Shown here piece by piece: positions 8,353 to 19,166 of a stretch of 42,075 bases of DNA. The translations under genes were made by a program, and so were the position numbers. Source of the stretch: Candidatus Methylomirabilota bacterium. Lineage in GTDB: Bacteria > Methylomirabilota > Methylomirabilia > Methylomirabilales > JACPAU01. A model generated the notes under the pieces. It was not told the origin of the DNA. It saw nothing but the letters and a program-made list of their open reading frames with translations, and did no database searches. How positions within the stretch are numbered: position 1 is the first letter of the stretch; every line of letters starts with the position of its first letter. The stretch spans positions 1 to 42,075 of the forward strand of contig JAKEHP010000254.1 in NCBI GenBank assembly GCA_022614955.1. Reading direction: 5' to 3'.

Positions 8353-9294
8353 TCAGCCCCCGCCCGACCCGCAGCCACCCCCCCCGGACCCGCACCCGCC
8401 GCCCGACCCGCACCCACCCCCCTTGGACCCGCAGCCCCCACCGGAGCCGCAGCTACCGGAGATGGGGGGGATCGCGGGCTGGTCGGGGTAGTCCGCCTTC
8501 CGGACCGCCACCTCGTTGGCCCGGTACCGGACGAAGCTCCCATCCTCGAGCTGGACCATCAGGCTCTCCTCGAGAACATGGTGCTGCTTCACGAGACCCG
8601 CCCCCTGGTGGGTCATCACGTGTCCCCCGACCTTGGGCAGGCCTCTCCGGAGGTCCTGGTACATCGTGTACTCGTAGGAGAGGCAGCATTTCAGGCGGCC
8701 GCAGGCCCCGGAGATCTTCGAGGAGTTGAGGGAGAGGTTCTGCTCCTTGGCCATCTTGATGCTGATCGGCTGGAACTCCTTCAGCCAGGACTTGCAGCAG
8801 AGGGTCCGGCCGCAGGTGCCGATCGCCCCCGTGACGCTGGCCTCGTCCCGGGCGCCGATCTGGCGCATCTCGATCCGCATCCGGAGGCGGTGGGCCAGGT
8901 CCCGGACCAGGTTCCGGAAGTCCACCCGCCCCTCGGCGTTGAACCGAACCAGGCAGCGGGACTGGTCGCCGGAGAAGCGCACGTCCACCAGGTTCATCGG
9001 GAGCTGGTGCTGCTGAATCGCCTCCTCCACCGCGACCCGCGCCTCCTTCTGTCGGGCCTTGAGGTGCTCCGCCCGCTCCAGGTCGGCGGGGGTCGCGGGC
9101 CGCCGGATCTCCCGAAGCGGCTTCGTCAACTTGTGGACGGGGTAGTAGGGGACCTTCGCGGTGACCTTCCCGACCAGGATCCCGCGATCGCTCTCCACCA
9201 CTACCGGCATGCCCAGGGAAATCGGGAGCGACCCGGCGTAGTAAAACTGCTCACGCTCCTGGTCGCCGAAGCTCACCTTCACGACGGGTGCCAT
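8353..9294 (-). CDS. ricT: RicT/YaaT-type PSP1 domain protein with Gly/Cys-rich C-terminal tail
   Basis: MAPVVKVSFGDQEREQFYYAG...GTCGRTLCCKSWLKEFQPISIKMAKEQNLSLNSSKISGACGRLKCCLSYEY; tail GSCGSGGGCGSKGGGCGSGGGCGSGGGGCGSGGG. Confidence 0.9.
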   Translation of the reverse strand: MAPVVKVSFGDQEREQFYYAGSLPISLGMPVVVESDRGILVGKVTAKVPYYPVHKLTKPLREIRRPATPADLERAEHLKARQKEARVAVEEAIQQHQLPMNLVDVRFSGDQSRCLVRFNAEGRVDFRNLVRDLAHRLRMRIEMRQIGARDEASVTGAIGTCGRTLCCKSWLKEFQPISIKMAKEQNLSLNSSKISGACGRLKCCLSYEYTMYQDLRRGLPKVGGHVMTHQGAGLVKQHHVLEESLMVQLEDGSFVRYRANEVAVRKADYPDQPAIPPISGSCGSGGGCGSKGGGCGSGGGCGSGGGGCGSGGG

Positions 9295-10300
9295 TCCTGT
9301 CACCTCCAGACGCGGGAGCGAGAAGATCCCGCAACCGGAACAGAAGCGCCTCACAGGTGAGGCGCGGGTTGGCGTTGGTCTCCAGGGCCTCGCGGGCAGC
9401 CGCCACGACGGCCACCGCCTCGGCCAGTGCCTCCACCGGGAACCCCCCGGCCGCCGCCGCCAGGGCGTCGGCCCGGTCCCGGTTCACCACGAGCCCGGGG
9501 TGCCCCAGGACCGCGGTCACCAGCAGGTCTCGGCACCAAGTGAGGAGCAGGTCGAACGCCTCGCCCAGGCCCTCCCGGTCCCGCGCGATCTCCTCGGCGA
9601 GTTCGACGCAGGCGGCCGGGCCCCGCTCGAGGGCTGGGAAGAGCCGACTGAGCAGGGCATCCCGGGTCTCGAGCACCGCCTCGCCCGCCAGCGCCAGCGC
9701 ACCCCCCACGCTCCCCCGCGCCAGGGCTGCCACGGCGTGAGCCCGGTCGGCGGGGACGCCCGCCGCTGCCAGGTGCCGCGCGATGAGAGCCTCCGGCACC
9801 GGACCGAAAGCCAGGCGCTGGCAGCGGGACACGACCGTGGGGAGCAGCGCACCCGCCCGCTGGGCCAGGAGGATGAACGTGGTGGCCCCCGCTGGCTCCT
9901 CCAGCGTCTTCAGGAGGGCGTTCTGGGCCTGCTCCGTCAGCGCCTCGGCCGGGTCCAGCAGGGCGAAGCGGCGGCTTCCCTCGTAGGGGCGGCGGCCCAC
10001 CTCCTCCCGCAGGGCCCGCACCTGCTCGATCCGTACCGTCGCCTCTTCCGGGGTCAGGAGGAGCACGTCCGGATGGACCCCGGCAGCGACCTTCCGGCAG
10101 GCCACGCAGGCGCCGCAGGCGTCCCCGTCCGGGAGGCGGTGCAGACAATTCACCGCCTGGGCGAGCGCGAACGCGACCCGGCGCTTCCCAACTCCCCCGG
10201 GTCCGACGAACAGGTACGCGTGCGCCAGGCGATCCGCCCGGAGAGCCTGCCGCAGGAGGGCGACGGCTCGGTCCTGTCCGATGATTCCACCGAAACCCAT
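9251..10300 (-). CDS. holB: DNA polymerase III delta' subunit
   Basis: MGFGGIIGQDRAVALLRQALRADRLAHAYLFVGPGGVGKRRVAFALAQAVNC...CGACVACRK...QNALLKTLEEPA. Overlaps ricT by 44 nt. Confidence 0.9.
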   Translation of the reverse strand: MGFGGIIGQDRAVALLRQALRADRLAHAYLFVGPGGVGKRRVAFALAQAVNCLHRLPDGDACGACVACRKVAAGVHPDVLLLTPEEATVRIEQVRALREEVGRRPYEGSRRFALLDPAEALTEQAQNALLKTLEEPAGATTFILLAQRAGALLPTVVSRCQRLAFGPVPEALIARHLAAAGVPADRAHAVAALARGSVGGALALAGEAVLETRDALLSRLFPALERGPAACVELAEEIARDREGLGEAFDLLLTWCRDLLVTAVLGHPGLVVNRDRADALAAAAGGFPVEALAEAVAVVAAAREALETNANPRLTCEALLFRLRDLLAPASGGDRNGTRREGELRRPGA

Positions 10301-10933
10301 GGATGCTCCGGGTGCTCGCCGGCCCCCTGTGGCCGGGAATCCTAGCACAACAGGGAAGGCGCGACCAACAGGGTTTTGCGCGGTCCGCCTAACGTGCCGG
10401 CTCCCCTTTCGTTGAGCGGAGGCAGGCAGCGGGCCGTCCTGAAATCCTCCGTCTGCTGACCCAAAGATGCCGAGATTGCCCCTATAGGATCAGGGTTTCC
10501 CTCTCTCCTACCAGCTCAAAATGGGTCGGATTCGCCCGAGCCGAGGCGCCTTGAGACCCCTTGGAAGGTCATAGAAGCCAATGAAATCAGCAAAGATTCG
10601 ATGGTTTTCACTATCCGGAATACCTGAAGGGAAGCGCAGACCGCAATCCTGCCGGGAGGGCCTTGAGCCGATTGGCATTGATATTGCTGGTGCCGGTGGG
10701 TGGGACCGACATCAAAATCACGTGAAACGACTTGTCCCCCTGGCCAGGCGGCGCGTTCATCGCCGCCGCCGAGGAGATGGCCATCGGTGGGGACCCGAGT
10801 TCGTCGGGAGGGTGGTCATCGAATGCGGGTTTCCTCTCCGCGTCCTCGCCTGGCGGGAGGTGACCGAGCGATCGAGGCCAGCAGGATGGGTGGAGGCGAT
10901 GCGCCGCCCTGCCAGGCAGGGACGGTGGAGGAG

Positions 10934-11578
10934 ATGACGATGAAAGCGACACAGGCTCTCCCGTGGTGGCAACGAAAGTTCTACGTCCACCCGATCCAAC
11001 GGAAGTATTTCTTCCTCTCCCTGGTCCCGCTGATCGTCTGTGCGTTCCTCCTGCTCTTCCTGGTCTTCACTCCCCTGACGCTGTCTTTCCTGGGGCCGGC
11101 CTTCGATCCCGAGAAGGTGGCCACCCTGGGACAGATCCACGCCCTGGCTGTCCGGATCTGGCCTGCCGTGCTCCTCAGCATGCTCGTCATCTCCCTCGTG
11201 AGCATTTTCGTCACCCACAAGTTTGCCGGGCCCCTCTACCGCATCGAGCGGATGATGCAGGGGGTCGCGGAGGGAAATCTCCCGTCCTCCGTTCGGGTTC
11301 GGAGTGACGATGACCTCCAGGATCTGGCGCGGCATCTGGACAAGGCTTTCGGGAGGATCACCTCGGCCCTGACAGGGATTCGGGAGCGAGGGGTGGTGGC
11401 AGCGAGGGAGCTGGCCGTCCTCCAGGGGAAGTGCAAGGTTGGGCTGAAGGACGCCGGGGAGATCCTACAGGGCCTGGAGGAAATCGGCCGTTGCCATCGG
11501 GAGGTGGAGAATATCCTGGGCGGTTTCAGGTTCCCAGGCCGGAGTGACGATGAAGGCGGCCAGGACCGGGAAGCCTGA
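10934..11578 (+). CDS. HAMP-domain membrane protein without recognisable output domain
   Basis: Two TM segments, then THKFAGPLYRIERMMQGVAEGNLPSSVRVRSDDDLQDLARHLDKAF (HAMP) and a short tail. Confidence 0.75.
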   Translation: MTMKATQALPWWQRKFYVHPIQRKYFFLSLVPLIVCAFLLLFLVFTPLTLSFLGPAFDPEKVATLGQIHALAVRIWPAVLLSMLVISLVSIFVTHKFAGPLYRIERMMQGVAEGNLPSSVRVRSDDDLQDLARHLDKAFGRITSALTGIRERGVVAARELAVLQGKCKVGLKDAGEILQGLEEIGRCHREVENILGGFRFPGRSDDEGGQDREA

Positions 11579-11837
11579 GAAAGCGCCGGCCCTCGCTTCT
11601 CATAGAGCGTCCCTCTCCTGATCGCGTTCCTCTCGTTCCCCTCGAAAGCACCTAGCCCGCAGGCCGATCCCGTTGCCGATCCCGTCCCCCGGGATCAGGC
11701 TGCCGGCGGGCACGCCCCCGTTCTCGGGTTCCACGGTAGGGAGATCATCCGCCCCGCGCCCTGGCCTTTTGGCTGCATCCGGGGGCGTGGTAGACTGGCC
11801 CGCTCACGGCATCGGAACAGGGTGGGCGGGAGGCGTG

Positions 11838-12461
11838 GTGCACCTGCGGGAAGGGATCCTACTGGCCCTCGAGGGGATTGACGGGGCGGGGAAGACCACG
11901 CAGGCGCGTCGTCTGGAAGCCACGCTGGGGGAGGCCGGCTACCCCGTTCTCTATACCCGCGAGCCGACGGCCGGTCCCACCGGGCAGCGCCTTCGGGCTC
12001 TCATCGCGGGGGGCCGGGTGGGGCTGAGTCCCGAGGAGGAACTTAACCTCTTCGTCCGCGACCGGCAGGAGCACGTCCTGGCCGTCATCCGACCGGCCCT
12101 GGCCCACCACAAGGTGGTTCTCCTGGACCGGTACTACTTCTCGACGATGGCTTACCAGGGGGCGCTCGGCCTGGACCCCGAGGCGATCCGCCGCCGCAAC
12201 GAGGCCTTCGCGCCGCGCCCGCACCTGACCTTCGTCCTGGACCTCCCCCCCTCGGCGGGCCTTGCCCGGATCCGCCACGCGCGGCAGGCCGCCCCGGACA
12301 CCTTCGAGCGGGAGGAGTATCTGGAGCGGGTCCGGACCATCTTCGCCGGACTCAGCGGCCCGGACATCCTCCATCTGGATGCGACGCAGCAGACCGACGT
12401 CCTTGCCACCCGGATCCGGGAGGCGGCCTACGCTTTCCTCCGTCCCCGCCAGGCCCCCTAG
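11838..12461 (+). CDS. tmk: Thymidylate kinase
   Basis: LLALEGIDGAGKTTQARRLEATL...YTREPTAGPTGQRLR...FVRDRQEHV...VLLDRYYFSTMAYQG. Confidence 0.95.
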   Translation: MHLREGILLALEGIDGAGKTTQARRLEATLGEAGYPVLYTREPTAGPTGQRLRALIAGGRVGLSPEEELNLFVRDRQEHVLAVIRPALAHHKVVLLDRYYFSTMAYQGALGLDPEAIRRRNEAFAPRPHLTFVLDLPPSAGLARIRHARQAAPDTFEREEYLERVRTIFAGLSGPDILHLDATQQTDVLATRIREAAYAFLRPRQAP

Positions 12462-12465
12462 CGCA

Positions 12466-13277
12466 CTAGTGCCCGCCCCCCGGCGCCCCCCCCGGGGGCT
12501 TCTTGTGCCGCTCCAGGACCTGCTTCGCCGCGCGCGAGACGGCCGCCGGGATGTTCCGGTTTCGGGCCAGCCCCTCGACCTCCTTCTCTGTCAGGCTGGC
12601 GATCCCCAGCCCAAGCGAGACCCCCACGGGGGTCTTCGGGTTGTGCAGGAGGGCCAGGACCACCAGCTTGTTGCTCCGGTGGCGCTTCATGTTGGCGATC
12701 TCCCGGAGGACCTTCTCCGAGACGTCCCGCATCTGGGCGATGCTCATGATCTCGGTGTCGGTGATGCGGGGGCCCTTCACCACCTCGAGCGCCACCATCT
12801 CGTTCGCGTCCTTGACCAGGATCATCCGGGCTTCCTTGTCCCCCTTCTTGGCCAGCGTCAGCTTCTGGCCGGCGGCGAGTCCCTTGATCGTGGCGAAGAG
12901 GCTCTTCTTTTTCTCCTCTTCGGTCGCCCCCCGGGCCTCCTGGTGAAGCATGGCCTCCACCGCCGCGATCTCCTCCTCGGTGGCCGCCGGGTTCTCCAGG
13001 ACCGCCTGGGGGATCTGGGGGGAGCGGCCCAGGAGGCGGCGATTCCCCGTGAGCTGCTTCAGGAGGCTGAGGGGGGCGGCGCGGGCGATCCTGGCCAGCA
13101 GAGAGGGGGGGGTGGCGGGGTGGAACAGGATGAGCTGCCAGATCTCCTCGTCCACCACCGGCTGGGAAAACACGTGGTCCAGAAGGGCGGGGTCGGCCTT
13201 TGGGTCCCGGATGAGGCTGAGGAGCTGGTCGCGGGAGACGCCCTCCAGGAACTCGCCGGAGAGGGGGAGGTCGGCCA

Positions 13278-13278
<1 letters not shown>
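12466..13278 (-). CDS. Conserved hypothetical protein (DUF2336-like/leucine-rich-variant helical repeat)
   Basis: 270 aa ORF coupled to selA (TGATG). Repeats such as KGPRITDTEIMSIAQMRDVSEKVLREIANM. Confidence 0.6.
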
Positions 13279-14684
<1,406 letters not shown>

Positions 14685-14772
14685 CCGTCGTCGCCTCCCG
14701 GCGACGGGTCTTGCTTAGCATAGTTCCGAGGGGGGTTCAACGGAAAGTTCCCGCCCTGAGGGCGCAGAAGAA

Positions 14773-14803
14773 CGCCCGGCCACCCGTGGGGGGCGGCCGG
14801 GCG
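14773..14803 (-). terminator. Intrinsic terminator-like hairpin
   Basis: Perfect 9-bp stem CGCCCGGCC/GGCCGGGCG, followed on the minus strand by TTCTTCT, downstream of the zinc-ribbon gene. Confidence 0.55.
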
Positions 14804-14819
14804 GACTGGGGCAGGAAAA

Positions 14820-15122
14820 TCAGGCCGGCGTAGAGCGGGGGGCGGATGCGCGGCGGGCCTGGAAGCAGGTCTTGCAGTAGACCGGCTTGTCCAGGACCGG
14901 CCGGAAGGGGACCGTGGTCCGCTGCCCGCACTGGGAGCACGTCACCTCGTGCTCCTCCCGCGTGGGGTTCCCGGTCGCCCCGCGCCGGAGGGCCTTGCAA
15001 GGCTTGCAGCGTTTCGGCTCGTTGGTGAATCCCTTCTGGGCGAAGAACTCCTGCTCCCCCACGGTGAAGACGAACTCCTGGCCGCAGTCCACGCAGGTCA
15101 AGGTCCTGTCCTGAAAGGGCAT
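14820..15122 (-). CDS. Zinc-ribbon protein with CxxC-x17-CxxC domain
   Basis: MPFQDRTLTCVDCGQEFVFTVGEQEFFAQKGFTNEPKRCKPC...CSQCGQRTTVPFRPVLDKPVYCKTCF (spacing counted as 17). Confidence 0.85.
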   Translation of the reverse strand: MPFQDRTLTCVDCGQEFVFTVGEQEFFAQKGFTNEPKRCKPCKALRRGATGNPTREEHEVTCSQCGQRTTVPFRPVLDKPVYCKTCFQARRASAPRSTPA

Positions 15123-15211
15123 CCGGGTCTCCTCGGCGCCCGCGCCGGGGCGGCCGGCCCACGGCTGCGCGGCAAAGACGGGTGGCACCTCCGGCTCACG
15201 CGGATCGGATC

Positions 15212-16411
15212 TTATCCCATAGGCACCCCCCGGGCCGGGACCGCCCCGCCGGCCGCCAGCCCGAACCGCGGGAAGATGAGCTCCTGGACGGCCGCCACGC
15301 TCGCCCGGGCGTATCGCCAGGCCTGCGCCCGCTCGAGGGGGTCGGGCGGAGCGAGCGGGTCGCTCAGGGTCTCCAGCCGAATGCCTTGCTCCTGGAGGGC
15401 GCGCCGGGCGGCGTCCGGGAGCAGGTCCGGGATCTCCCGGCCCGTCATGACGGCCCAGGCGGCCGCCCAGGCCCGGGGGACGTTCGCCAGGTCGTATCCC
15501 CCGCCCCCCAGCGCGACCCACGGGAGGTCGCACCCCCGGAGGATCTCCACGGCCCGCCGGAACCCCTGGATGGTGAGCTTGAGGTGGGCCAGCGGGTCCG
15601 TCCGGTGCGTGTCGATCCCGAGCTGGGTGACGAGCAGGTCGGGGGCGTAGGCCCGCAGCAGGGGAGGGACCACGGCCTCCAGCGCCCAGAGGAAAATCTC
15701 GTCGTCGGTGCCGGGGGCGAGGGGGACATTCACGCTGAACCCTTCCCCGGGCCCCGCCCCGGTCTCCTCCGGGAACCCGGTGCCGGGGAAGAGGGTCTCG
15801 CCGGTCTCGTGCAGGGAAATGGTCAGGACCCGGTCGGTGTCGTAGAACCCGAACTGCACGCCATCCCCGTGGTGGGCGTCAATGTCCACGTACGCCACCC
15901 GCCTGCCCCGGGCGAGGAACTCCGCGATGAGCACCGCGGCATCGTTCACGTAGCAGAAGCCGGAGGCGCGGGCGGGGGCGGCGTGGTGCAGCCCCCCCGC
16001 GATGTTGAAGGCGACCCGGACCTCCCCCGCCTCCACCAGCCTCCCGGCAGAGAGCGTCGCGCCTGCCAGCAGGGCCGAGTACTCGTAGAGGCCGGGGAAG
16101 GTGGGGTTATCCCCGCTCCCGAGACCCCATCGCAGCAGGTCCCACCCGGGCTCGCCGGCGGAGGCCCGCTTGAGGGCGGCCAGGTACTCGGGCCGGTGGA
16201 AGCGGTGGAGGTCCTCGTCGGGGGCGGGCTTCGCGGGCAGCACCCGGACGCCCGGGCCGTCGAGCAGGCCGTAGGCGCCCGCCACCTCGACGGTCAGCGC
16301 CAACCGGCTGATCCGCATGGGGTGGGCGGCACCGTAGTCGAAACGGGCGTACTCGTCAGAGAAGAAGAAGGCGATCGGCGGGGGCTCGTGCATGGTCGGG
16401 GCGCGGCGCAT
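15212..16411 (-). CDS. acuC: Histone deacetylase superfamily / acetoin utilisation AcuC-like protein
   Basis: AFNIAGGLHHAAPARASGFCYVNDAAVLIAEFLARGRRVAYVDIDAHHGDGVQFGFYDTDRVLTISLHE...LGGGGYDLANVPRAWA. Confidence 0.93.
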   Translation of the reverse strand: MRRAPTMHEPPPIAFFFSDEYARFDYGAAHPMRISRLALTVEVAGAYGLLDGPGVRVLPAKPAPDEDLHRFHRPEYLAALKRASAGEPGWDLLRWGLGSGDNPTFPGLYEYSALLAGATLSAGRLVEAGEVRVAFNIAGGLHHAAPARASGFCYVNDAAVLIAEFLARGRRVAYVDIDAHHGDGVQFGFYDTDRVLTISLHETGETLFPGTGFPEETGAGPGEGFSVNVPLAPGTDDEIFLWALEAVVPPLLRAYAPDLLVTQLGIDTHRTDPLAHLKLTIQGFRRAVEILRGCDLPWVALGGGGYDLANVPRAWAAAWAVMTGREIPDLLPDAARRALQEQGIRLETLSDPLAPPDPLERAQAWRYARASVAAVQELIFPRFGLAAGGAVPARGVPMG

Positions 16412-16426
16412 CCAGGCGCCGCGGGG

Positions 16427-16912
16427 CTATTCCTCGCCGGGGCGGAGGTACTCTCCGCTCTTGCCGCCGCGCTTCGCCACCAGGCGGACGTCGCCGATCA
16501 CCATCCCCTTGTCCACGGCCTTGCACATGTCATAGATGGTCAGGGCGGCCACCGACACGGCGGTGAGGGCTTCCATCTCGGCCCCCGTCTGCCCGGTGGT
16601 CTTTACCCGGGACTCGATCTCGATGCGGGCCGCGTCCTCGCGGGGGGCGAAGGTCACCTCGGCGGAGGTGATGAGGAGGGGATGGCAGAGAGGGATGAGC
16701 TGGTCAACCCGTTTGGCGGCCAGGATGCCCGCTACGCGCGCAGCCGCCAGCACGTCACCCTTGGGGAGGGCCTCGTCCAGGATCAGGCGGATGGTCTGCT
16801 TCTGGCACGCGACGTGACCGCGGGCCACCGCCTCGCGGGCGGTCTCGGGCTTGGCGGTCACATCCACCATCTTGGCCCGCCCCTGCGGGTCAAGATGAGA
16901 GAACCTTCTCAT
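16427..16912 (-). CDS. moaC: Cyclic pyranopterin monophosphate synthase
   Basis: [29 protein letters not shown]...[33 protein letters not shown]...[29 protein letters not shown]. Confidence 0.97.
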   Translation of the reverse strand: MRRFSHLDPQGRAKMVDVTAKPETAREAVARGHVACQKQTIRLILDEALPKGDVLAAARVAGILAAKRVDQLIPLCHPLLITSAEVTFAPREDAARIEIESRVKTTGQTGAEMEALTAVSVAALTIYDMCKAVDKGMVIGDVRLVAKRGGKSGEYLRPGEE

Positions 16913-17135
16913 TCTGTCCCATGAACTGGCGCATGATGGCGTACATCTGGTCCTTCACCACGAGCTTCATCTTCTGCAGCTCTTTGCGCTTCCGCTCCTG
17001 CTCGGTGGTCAAATAGTAGATCCGGTCGAACTCCCCGATCTTCTGGTCGTACTCCCGATGCTTCTCGGCGAGGCGGCGGAATTCGGGATGCTCCTCCTTC
17101 AGCCGCGCAAAGAGCTGCGCCTCCGTTTCATTCAT
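16890..17135 (-). CDS. DUF465 (YdcH-like) protein
   Basis: [57 protein letters not shown]; overlaps moaC by 23 nt. Confidence 0.85.
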   Translation of the reverse strand: MNETEAQLFARLKEEHPEFRRLAEKHREYDQKIGEFDRIYYLTTEQERKRKELQKMKLVVKDQMYAIMRQFMGQNEKVLSS

Positions 17136-17182
17136 CTTTCACCTCCTTGGGGGGAGCGGGGAGAAACGGGGAGAAACAGGAA

Positions 17183-17203
17183 CGCCCCGGGGGTCCCGGG
17201 GCG
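17183..17203 (-). terminator. Strong hairpin: terminator of the tup operon or attenuator in the DUF465-moaC leader
   Basis: Perfect CGCCCCGGG-GGT-CCCGGGGCG (9-bp stem, 3-nt loop), followed on the minus strand by TTCCTGTTTCTC. Confidence 0.5.
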
Positions 17204-17369
17204 TGCAGGCTGGCTAGGGGTGGACGACTGGGCCGGAACGGAGCGGAAGAGCAGAACCTCTGGCGTGAGCGACCGGCGCATACCCACCGTCGGTAGGGGA
17301 AAACCTACCACGCGTCAGCCTAGTCCAGAGCCGGGGACAAGTCAAGGCAAAAAGCGGTGGCCGAGCGGC

Positions 17370-18470
17370 CTAGGGGCGCGGAGAGAGTCGTGGCAGGCAG
17401 TGGGCTGCGGAGGCCTTGAAGGTGGCGATGACCGCTGTCCCCTCCGCCAGACCGAGCGCGGCGGCGGAGGGCCGGGTCACCAGGGCCGTCACGGGCGCGC
17501 CGCAGTCCAGGTGGACCCGGAGCAGCGGCCCGGCCGCGACGAGCCTGACCACCCGGCCGGGGAGATTATTCCGCGCGCTGCTCACGCGCCCCCTCTCCGC
17601 CGCCGGCAGCAGCGTCACATCCTCCGGGCGGAGGCACAGGAGGGCCCGCTCCCCGGCGGGGAGGGTCCCGACTGCCTGGACCCGGTTTCCCGCCACCTCC
17701 AGGGTCAGGAGACCCTCCGCCGCCCCCAGAACGGTCCCCTCCAGAATGGTGTCCGCCCCCACGAGGCGCGCGACGGCCGGGGTGGCCGGCCGCGTGAAGA
17801 CCTCCGCTGCCGGCCCCACCTGCGCCACCCGGCCCTCGAGCAGGACCGCGACCCGGTCGCCCAGCCGCAGGGCCTCGGCCCGGTCGTGGGTGACCAGGAC
17901 CGCCGCTATCCCACGCTCTCGCTGCAGGGCCAGGAACTCCTCCTGCAGCGGCTCGCGGCTCCCCGGGTCGAGGGCGGCGAAGGGCTCGTCCAGCCCGAGC
18001 AGGTCCGGGTCGGGGGCGAACGCCCGCGCCAGGCTCACCCGCTGCGCCTCCCCCCCGGAGAGGGTCGCAGGCCGCCGGCCAGCCACCCCGGCCACACCGA
18101 GGCGCTCGAGCCAGCGGAGCGCCCGGGTCTCCGCCTCGTGCCGGGGCACCCCCCGCAGGCGCAGCGGCAGCGCGGCGTTCGTCAGGGCGGTGGCGTCGAG
18201 CAGGAGCGGCTCCTGGAAGCAGCAGCTCAGCCGCCGACGCCAGGAGACCCGCCCCGCGGCCGCAACGGGGGCTCCCTCGAAGATCACCTCGCCAGCCGAC
18301 GGGGCCTCGAGGAGCGTCAGCACCCGGAGGAGGGTGGATTTCCCTGCCCCGTTCGGCCCGAGGAGGGCGAGGATCTCCCCGCGCTCCACCGTAAGGGCCC
18401 CCACCGCCAGAACCGTCCGGTCCCCATAGCGGACCCGGACATCGCGCAGGCTGGTGAACGGTGCGCTCAT
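17370..18470 (-). CDS. tupC: Tungstate/molybdate-type ABC transporter ATP-binding protein with C-terminal TOBE-like domain
   Basis: LLGPNGAGKSTLLRVL...LSGGEAQRVSLARAFAPDPDLLGLDEPFAALD; C-terminal SARNNLPGRVVRLVAAGPLLRVHLDCGAPVTALVT resembles TOBE. Confidence 0.8.
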   Translation of the reverse strand: MSAPFTSLRDVRVRYGDRTVLAVGALTVERGEILALLGPNGAGKSTLLRVLTLLEAPSAGEVIFEGAPVAAAGRVSWRRRLSCCFQEPLLLDATALTNAALPLRLRGVPRHEAETRALRWLERLGVAGVAGRRPATLSGGEAQRVSLARAFAPDPDLLGLDEPFAALDPGSREPLQEEFLALQRERGIAAVLVTHDRAEALRLGDRVAVLLEGRVAQVGPAAEVFTRPATPAVARLVGADTILEGTVLGAAEGLLTLEVAGNRVQAVGTLPAGERALLCLRPEDVTLLPAAERGRVSSARNNLPGRVVRLVAAGPLLRVHLDCGAPVTALVTRPSAAALGLAEGTAVIATFKASAAHCLPRLSPRP

Positions 18471-19165
18471 GGACGGCGCGCCCGCTGCTGGACGGAGGTG
18501 AGGGCGGCGTTCAGCGCAAAGGCCAGGGCGAGCAGGATGATCCCGAGGGCGATGGCTGTCTCGAACTTCCCCATGCTGGTCTCGAGGACCGTCGCGGTCG
18601 TGAGGACGCGGGTGAGGCCCCGGATATTCCCGCCGACCATGAGGACCGCGCCCACCTCCGCGAGGAGCCGGCCGCCGGCCGCCATGACCGCGGCGAGCAG
18701 GGCGCCGCGCGCCTCGTACAGGAGGAGGGCGACCGCCTGCACCGGCGAGGCGCCGAGGGCGAGGAGTTGCAAACGGAGCCGGGGATTCAGGGCCTGCAGC
18801 GCCGCCATGGCGAGCCCGGTGACGATCGGCAGCGCGATGATCGTCTGGGCGAGGACCATTGCACTCGGCGTAAAGAGCATCTCCAGGAAGCCCAGGGGGC
18901 CGCTCCGCCAGAGGAGGATCGTGACCAGGAGGCCCACGACGACCGGCGGGAGCCCCATCCCGGCGTTGACGGCGCTCGCCAGCAGGTGCCGCCCCGGGAA
19001 GCGGCCGAAGGCGAGGAGGGCGGCCCCGGGCAGGCCCAGCAGGAGGGCAACGAGCAGGGCTGCCCCGGAGACCCGGAGCGTGAGGAGCGTGATCTCCCAG
19101 ACCCCCGGGTCGCCCGTCAGGACGAGCCGCAGGGCCTCCCGGATGCCTTCCCAGATCAGGTCCAT
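18467..19165 (-). CDS. tupB: Tungstate-type ABC transporter permease
   Basis: Multi-TM; GMGLPPVVVGLLVTILLWRSGPLG..., between ATPase and binding-protein genes. Confidence 0.85.
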   Translation of the reverse strand: MDLIWEGIREALRLVLTGDPGVWEITLLTLRVSGAALLVALLLGLPGAALLAFGRFPGRHLLASAVNAGMGLPPVVVGLLVTILLWRSGPLGFLEMLFTPSAMVLAQTIIALPIVTGLAMAALQALNPRLRLQLLALGASPVQAVALLLYEARGALLAAVMAAGGRLLAEVGAVLMVGGNIRGLTRVLTTATVLETSMGKFETAIALGIILLALAFALNAALTSVQQRARRP

Positions 19166-19166
19166 G

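Noticed and set aside
6834-8729. 631-aa plus ORF opposite metG/ricT
   Set aside because: Antisense shadow of unmistakable metG; no recognisable motifs.
10380-10930. Small ORFs in the holB-HAMP gene gap
   Set aside because: Reading all frames gave interrupted, motif-less peptides; treated as noncoding or degenerate without a specific call.
15182-16924. 580-aa plus ORF opposite acuC/moaC
   Set aside because: Antisense shadow ORF, low-complexity composition.
17350-17385. tRNA-Ser/Leu-like D-arm string GGTGGCCGAGCGGCCTAGGGGCGC
   Set aside because: No anticodon arm, T arm or acceptor pairing follows; it overlaps the tupC stop. Probably chance resemblance.
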